This document shows, piece after piece, positions 7,396 to 10,779 of a stretch of 10,779 bases of DNA. Every line of letters starts with the position of its first letter. The first letter of the stretch is position 1. Below the pieces are notes generated by a model. It ran no database searches and had not been told where the DNA came from. It was given only the letters and a program-made list of their open reading frames with translations. Both the position numbers and the translations under genes were made by a program. The DNA comes from Candidatus Firestonebacteria bacterium RIFOXYA2_FULL_40_8 (lineage in GTDB: Bacteria > Oederibacteriota > D2-FULL-39-29): the NCBI GenBank assembly GCA_001778355.1, contig MFGS01000054.1:2891-13669 (forward strand). Direction: 5' to 3'.

Positions 7396-10251
7396 CTAAA
7401 ATATCAATTTCCCCAGCATTTTCATATTCCCGGAGCCAAACATTTCATAATTAGCCTTCCATGCATGATTTTTCAGACCCTTCATGCTTGTATTCGCGGA
7501 TATATTAAAACCCCAAACATCGCCCTTTTTTGGTTTTTTCCCGATAACTTCAAAGGGTATTCTAAACTCCAGTGACCAGGAGTAAGATTCACTGCTATAA
7601 GTTGTCTTTATTCTTTTCTCGATTTTGCTCATTGAACAGATCAAATATTGTTTATTCTTATAATCAATGTCCTGCTTTAGAATAAACCTTGCTCTTGGAG
7701 CAGATACTAAACTGACGACTTTTCTGGAGTCTGTGTCAGGATCAATATTCATTCTTATAAACCAGGATTCGCAGTTATTCCCGATTATTGAATCCCAGAT
7801 ACTTTCCAGTTCTTTCACATTATAATCAAACTGGTTTAACCTTACTATCAACCCTTTTTTATCACTATCAACTTTAAAATTTATCTTATCCGAACCGGTA
7901 TAATCATACGGACTCATAAACCCGTCAAAATCAGAGTAAAAAGGCTGGGAATAACGGAACGAAGCATCTACATTTAAGAAGCCGACTTCACCGCTGTCTG
8001 CTTTTAAAGTTTCACCTTGAACTCTTTTAACTTCAAATTCAAGATAATCTTTCCAGAGCTTTACATTTTTATAGTAATACTCATTATTAACTTTACCTTC
8101 CAGTATTTTCAAAGTATTTTCAGCTGTTGTCAATGACCGGTCCAATAGTTTTTTAACAGTTTTCATCGTGCCAGAAGAATGCATTTCATAAGGCCTTAAG
8201 CATCCCCTGATACTGTTATACTCTCTCCGGGACCGGACAAACTCACGGAAAGCTTCAAATGGATACTCATTTTTCTCAAATTTATCCAGCACAGTTCCAA
8301 GTGTCGCTATATATTTATCAATATCGTAGAACTGGCCGTAATTACAGTGGACATCCCTTACTGACTTTGATTTCTCTTTTGCTGAATCAAGGTATTTTTT
8401 ACATATTTCCAGATGACGAATACCGTCCTTAAATTTACCGGTGAAATCTTTTTTTGTACCGGAGAAATAGCAGCCATAAAGAGCAACTCCGGCCTTAATT
8501 TCTTCCGAAATCCAAAGCCCTATAAGCCTGTTAACATCCGCATGAAACAGCATTTTTTTAAATCTCTTATCTTTTGAAGAAGCAGCAATCTTTTTTATAA
8601 CAGCAAAAGCTTCAACTCCATTTTTTCTAAGCTTTTCTGCGATAACCAGGGGATTATTAGAGAGTTTTCTTTTCTTAGGATCCGCGTAATCAATTATCCG
8701 TTGATAGTTATCCGGGCAAACATCGTATTTCATCTTTTTCGCTATCCATGCGCCTCCTAAAATAATATCTTTTTTGTACTGACGGTTCAAACAGGATATT
8801 GGGTTGTAAAAATAGGGCTCTTGTATAAAATTAAATCTTCCGACAATTTGAAAACCTTCATGAGCCGAGGTGTGATAGAACTGCTGATAGACCAACGGAA
8901 TAATACTGCTGGTTTTAGCCATAGCCCCGTATAACGCGGCACTTTGCTTGTAATCTTTTAGCCCGAAATGCTCTTTATAATAACCGATAAATTTCCCTTC
9001 ATTATATTTCTCGCCTTTATTGAATCTTACCAAAGTATCCAGGTGAAAATAATTCATCCAGGCAAGGTCTTTATGTACCTCGGAAATTATATTATTTCCT
9101 TTAACATGATTTGATAATAGTTCGGCGACCGAATGGAAAGATATTGAATCCGCGCCTTTATTCTTCGCATCCTGAAGCAAGGTATAAAGGAATTTCGGGT
9201 CATTCCAAAGCTTATCATCAATATTCGTACCGCAATTATGGCACGGTCCGTACTCAAACATAAACTCAGTATCCCCTATAGCTTTTTTCCATTCAGCGGC
9301 TCTGCTGTCAGCAACAGGCAAATAGTATGTATCTGACGTATCCATTATTTTATGGCAGATTATCATCTTGCCTTTATACTGTTTTATCAGTTTTACAACT
9401 TTTTCAGGAACATTCGCGCCCCAAACTCTCGTAACTATCACAGGTTTCTTTTTAAATTTATTATATACGGCTATTACAGCTTGTTCTATAAACTCAAAAG
9501 CATTTCCTGCGCTTTCAAAATTCATATACAAACCCGTCAAATCAGGACAAACTTCAAATATTTCCTTGTAGCAATACCGGCTGTACCCTATAACTTCTTT
9601 AGTAAAAAGCCCGGAAAGTCTTCCGGCTTTTTCATTTTGAAACGGGAAATTGCGCGCTTTTGCAAAGTTTTCAGTAAAATGCGTTATATAGTTTTGAATA
9701 AATGTATTAAGCCCGTATTTTTTTGCAATAGCCAGACCTTTATTAAGAGCAACCTGGTTTCGCTTTGCGTCTTTTACGCTTATCATTCTGGCTTCAGGAT
9801 ATTTATTATAATCAAGCAGGTGCTGAAAAAAGTGGTAATTCCCGGGATAAAACACTATTCCGTTAAACCCTCTCTTTATTAATTCCCGGCAAAAACTTTC
9901 CCAGAAATCTTCAGTATAGAACCATACCGGTTTTCTTACGTTATTCTCAACGAACTTTATTTCATGTTTATAATTCCTTGTTTTAAACTGATATTTCTGC
10001 TCTGTGTCTTTTCTCTTATTTGCTTTAGTTTGCCCGGCTAACTCAAGCAGAGCATAAAGAAAAGCACGTTCACTGCAAGCTGTTATTTGTATTTTCTCAC
10101 CTCCATAACTGATTGAAAAATCATCACACGCGCACTTTTTACACGAACAGAGATTTAAAAGTATTTCCTGTTGACCTGCGAATATCCGTTTACCGATCGT
10201 TTTCCCGCCCGGTATTTCAGAAACTGCCCAATTGATTGCCGAATTAGACAT
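7396..10251 (-). CDS. Glycoside-hydrolase-like protein with C-terminal CBM9-like domain
   Basis: This is a 951-residue protein. Residues about 20-75 (ending ITACSERAFLYALLELAG) resemble the alpha/beta domain that precedes the barrel in GH20 and GH67 enzymes. Residues about 110-380 look like a TIM-type barrel: FCRELIKRGFNGIVFYPGNY (120-139), AKKYGLNTFIQ and GLYMNFESAGN (240-250), where E246 is a candidate catalytic acid. Residues about 420-750 are mostly helical. Residues about 755-951 match a CBM9-like fold, with WSLEFRIPFEVIG and KKGDVWGFNIS near the end. No signal peptide is visible, which is unexpected beside a secreted CBM-bearing protein. AAGGAG lies 6 bases before the ATG, supporting this start. 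Two cysteine clusters are present: C35-x-C-xx-C-x-C42 and C337-H-N-C340. Substrate is unknown; a uronic-acid or amino-sugar glycan is a guess from fold resemblance. Confidence 0.75.
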   Translation of the reverse strand: MSNSAINWAVSEIPGGKTIGKRIFAGQQEILLNLCSCKKCACDDFSISYGGEKIQITACSERAFLYALLELAGQTKANKRKDTEQKYQFKTRNYKHEIKFVENNVRKPVWFYTEDFWESFCRELIKRGFNGIVFYPGNYHFFQHLLDYNKYPEARMISVKDAKRNQVALNKGLAIAKKYGLNTFIQNYITHFTENFAKARNFPFQNEKAGRLSGLFTKEVIGYSRYCYKEIFEVCPDLTGLYMNFESAGNAFEFIEQAVIAVYNKFKKKPVIVTRVWGANVPEKVVKLIKQYKGKMIICHKIMDTSDTYYLPVADSRAAEWKKAIGDTEFMFEYGPCHNCGTNIDDKLWNDPKFLYTLLQDAKNKGADSISFHSVAELLSNHVKGNNIISEVHKDLAWMNYFHLDTLVRFNKGEKYNEGKFIGYYKEHFGLKDYKQSAALYGAMAKTSSIIPLVYQQFYHTSAHEGFQIVGRFNFIQEPYFYNPISCLNRQYKKDIILGGAWIAKKMKYDVCPDNYQRIIDYADPKKRKLSNNPLVIAEKLRKNGVEAFAVIKKIAASSKDKRFKKMLFHADVNRLIGLWISEEIKAGVALYGCYFSGTKKDFTGKFKDGIRHLEICKKYLDSAKEKSKSVRDVHCNYGQFYDIDKYIATLGTVLDKFEKNEYPFEAFREFVRSRREYNSIRGCLRPYEMHSSGTMKTVKKLLDRSLTTAENTLKILEGKVNNEYYYKNVKLWKDYLEFEVKRVQGETLKADSGEVGFLNVDASFRYSQPFYSDFDGFMSPYDYTGSDKINFKVDSDKKGLIVRLNQFDYNVKELESIWDSIIGNNCESWFIRMNIDPDTDSRKVVSLVSAPRARFILKQDIDYKNKQYLICSMSKIEKRIKTTYSSESYSWSLEFRIPFEVIGKKPKKGDVWGFNISANTSMKGLKNHAWKANYEMFGSGNMKMLGKLIF

Positions 10252-10273
10252 ATTTTTCTCCTTATATTTTTTT

Positions 10274-10779
10274 CTACGGTTTCATACCAATAAACTCATT
10301 AGTTCCGTCTTTTATGCTGCTTTCCAGTTCTCTCCCTATATTCTCGAACACCCGGTGATTATTTGTAGGGTTTTCTCCAATGGTAAATTTATTCCCCTTA
10401 ACTTTTACCGTCATATTAACTTTACCATAATTTGTACTTACAAACAAATCATTACTTACGAACTCGTTATCATGCAGATAAATAGAGTAATTTCCGAAAT
10501 CAGCTTTTCCGTGTGTCATTTCAACGAAAAACATCGAAGAGGCCCACTGTCCGGAAGCGCCATAAGGACCATGAAAAGTTTTTTTGTATGTTGTCAACGC
10601 AATAACTTTGTTATTATAAACCTCGTTCATTGCATTCGGGTCTTCACAAGAGATATTCAATGGAGTTGCCGGGACATAATCACCGCTCTCATCCGGCTGG
10701 GGCTGTACAATTTGCATAAAATTATGATGTACTTTATTGTTTTTTGAGCCGTCACCCTCAAATTTTATACCATGCAGTT
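10274..10779 (-). CDS. Right-handed beta-helix protein, C-terminal part only
   Basis: The frame is open to the window edge (about 20 codons before the internal ATG at 10717), so only the last 167 residues are seen and the true start lies outside. The sequence is rich in short repeated N-x-V/F turns: NNKVHHNF, NNKVIALTT, HDNEFVSNDLFVS and VKGNKFTIG. These fit coils of a right-handed parallel beta-helix of the pectate-lyase or beta-helix-repeat type. No catalytic residues can be assigned from this end. It stops 22 bases before the glycoside-hydrolase-like gene and is likely the upstream member of the same operon. A polysaccharide lyase or other glycan-acting surface protein is the most likely class. 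The ATG at 10717 has no convincing ribosome binding site and should not be taken as the start. Confidence 0.7.
   Translation of the reverse strand, partial: LHGIKFEGDGSKNNKVHHNFMQIVQPQPDESGDYVPATPLNISCEDPNAMNEVYNNKVIALTTYKKTFHGPYGASGQWASSMFFVEMTHGKADFGNYSIYLHDNEFVSNDLFVSTNYGKVNMTVKVKGNKFTIGENPTNNHRVFENIGRELESSIKDGTNEFIGMKP

Noticed and set aside
9352..9882. Plus-strand open frame of 176 codons
   Set aside because: It lies wholly inside the 951-residue minus-strand gene; the product is Phe/Tyr/Ile-rich without domain signs, typical of an antisense shadow in AT-rich DNA.
7396..10251. Firm assignment to GH67 alpha-glucuronidase or GH20 hexosaminidase
   Set aside because: The resemblance is to the general fold order; the paired catalytic signatures of either family could not be located.
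10274..10717. Complete 147-residue protein starting at 10717
   Set aside because: The frame continues upstream without a stop to the window edge, with beta-helix-like sequence before the ATG, so this ATG is internal.
10232..10747. Plus-strand open frame of 171 codons
   Set aside because: It overlaps the beta-helix gene on the opposite strand, and its translation has no recognisable motif, while the minus strand has clear beta-helix repeats.

Overview
The window reads almost entirely on the minus strand, so transcription runs from high to low coordinates. It looks like an accessory carbohydrate-processing locus of an AT-rich, uncultured-type bacterium. The large multidomain glycan proteins, the lipoprotein signal, a KaiC-family ATPase and a very large PilX-like prepilin recall candidate phyla around the PVC superphylum or Omnitrophota. 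That placement is inference only; no rRNA or tRNA is present to fix it.

Layout in transcription order. (1) 10779-10274 is the C-terminal end of a right-handed beta-helix protein whose 5' end is outside the window. (2) 10251-7396 encodes a 951-residue glycoside-hydrolase-like protein with an N-terminal domain like those before GH20/GH67 barrels, a barrel-like middle, a helical region and a C-terminal CBM9-like domain. (3) 7386-4792 encodes an 864-residue exported protein, probably a lipoprotein, with a beta-propeller, two FN3 domains and a CBM35/CBM6-like domain. These three genes are 22 and 9 bases apart, the second and third have good Shine-Dalgarno sites, and the run ends at a strong hairpin terminator (4738-4775). 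They look like one operon for binding and breaking down a polysaccharide.

(4) 4686-2488 encodes the most unusual protein here: a KaiC/RecA-like P-loop ATPase, an ABC-type sugar-binding-protein domain (SBP_bac_1-like) with no export signal, and an AraC-type double helix-turn-helix, all in one 732-residue chain. The natural reading is a cytoplasmic regulator that senses a sugar with a captured solute-binding domain and couples this to nucleotide binding and DNA binding. It sits directly after the glycan operon, so that operon is its first candidate target. Its start has no Shine-Dalgarno site, and a promoter-like sequence is placed so that transcription would begin at the ATG.

(5) 2487-2149 is a 339-base gap with a promoter-like box, an 8-base tandem repeat and a compact hairpin. 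(6) 2148-1 encodes a very large PilX-like prepilin-type protein that runs off the left edge; this long open frame shows no stop in the window. No mobile element, CRISPR array, tRNA or rRNA was seen.
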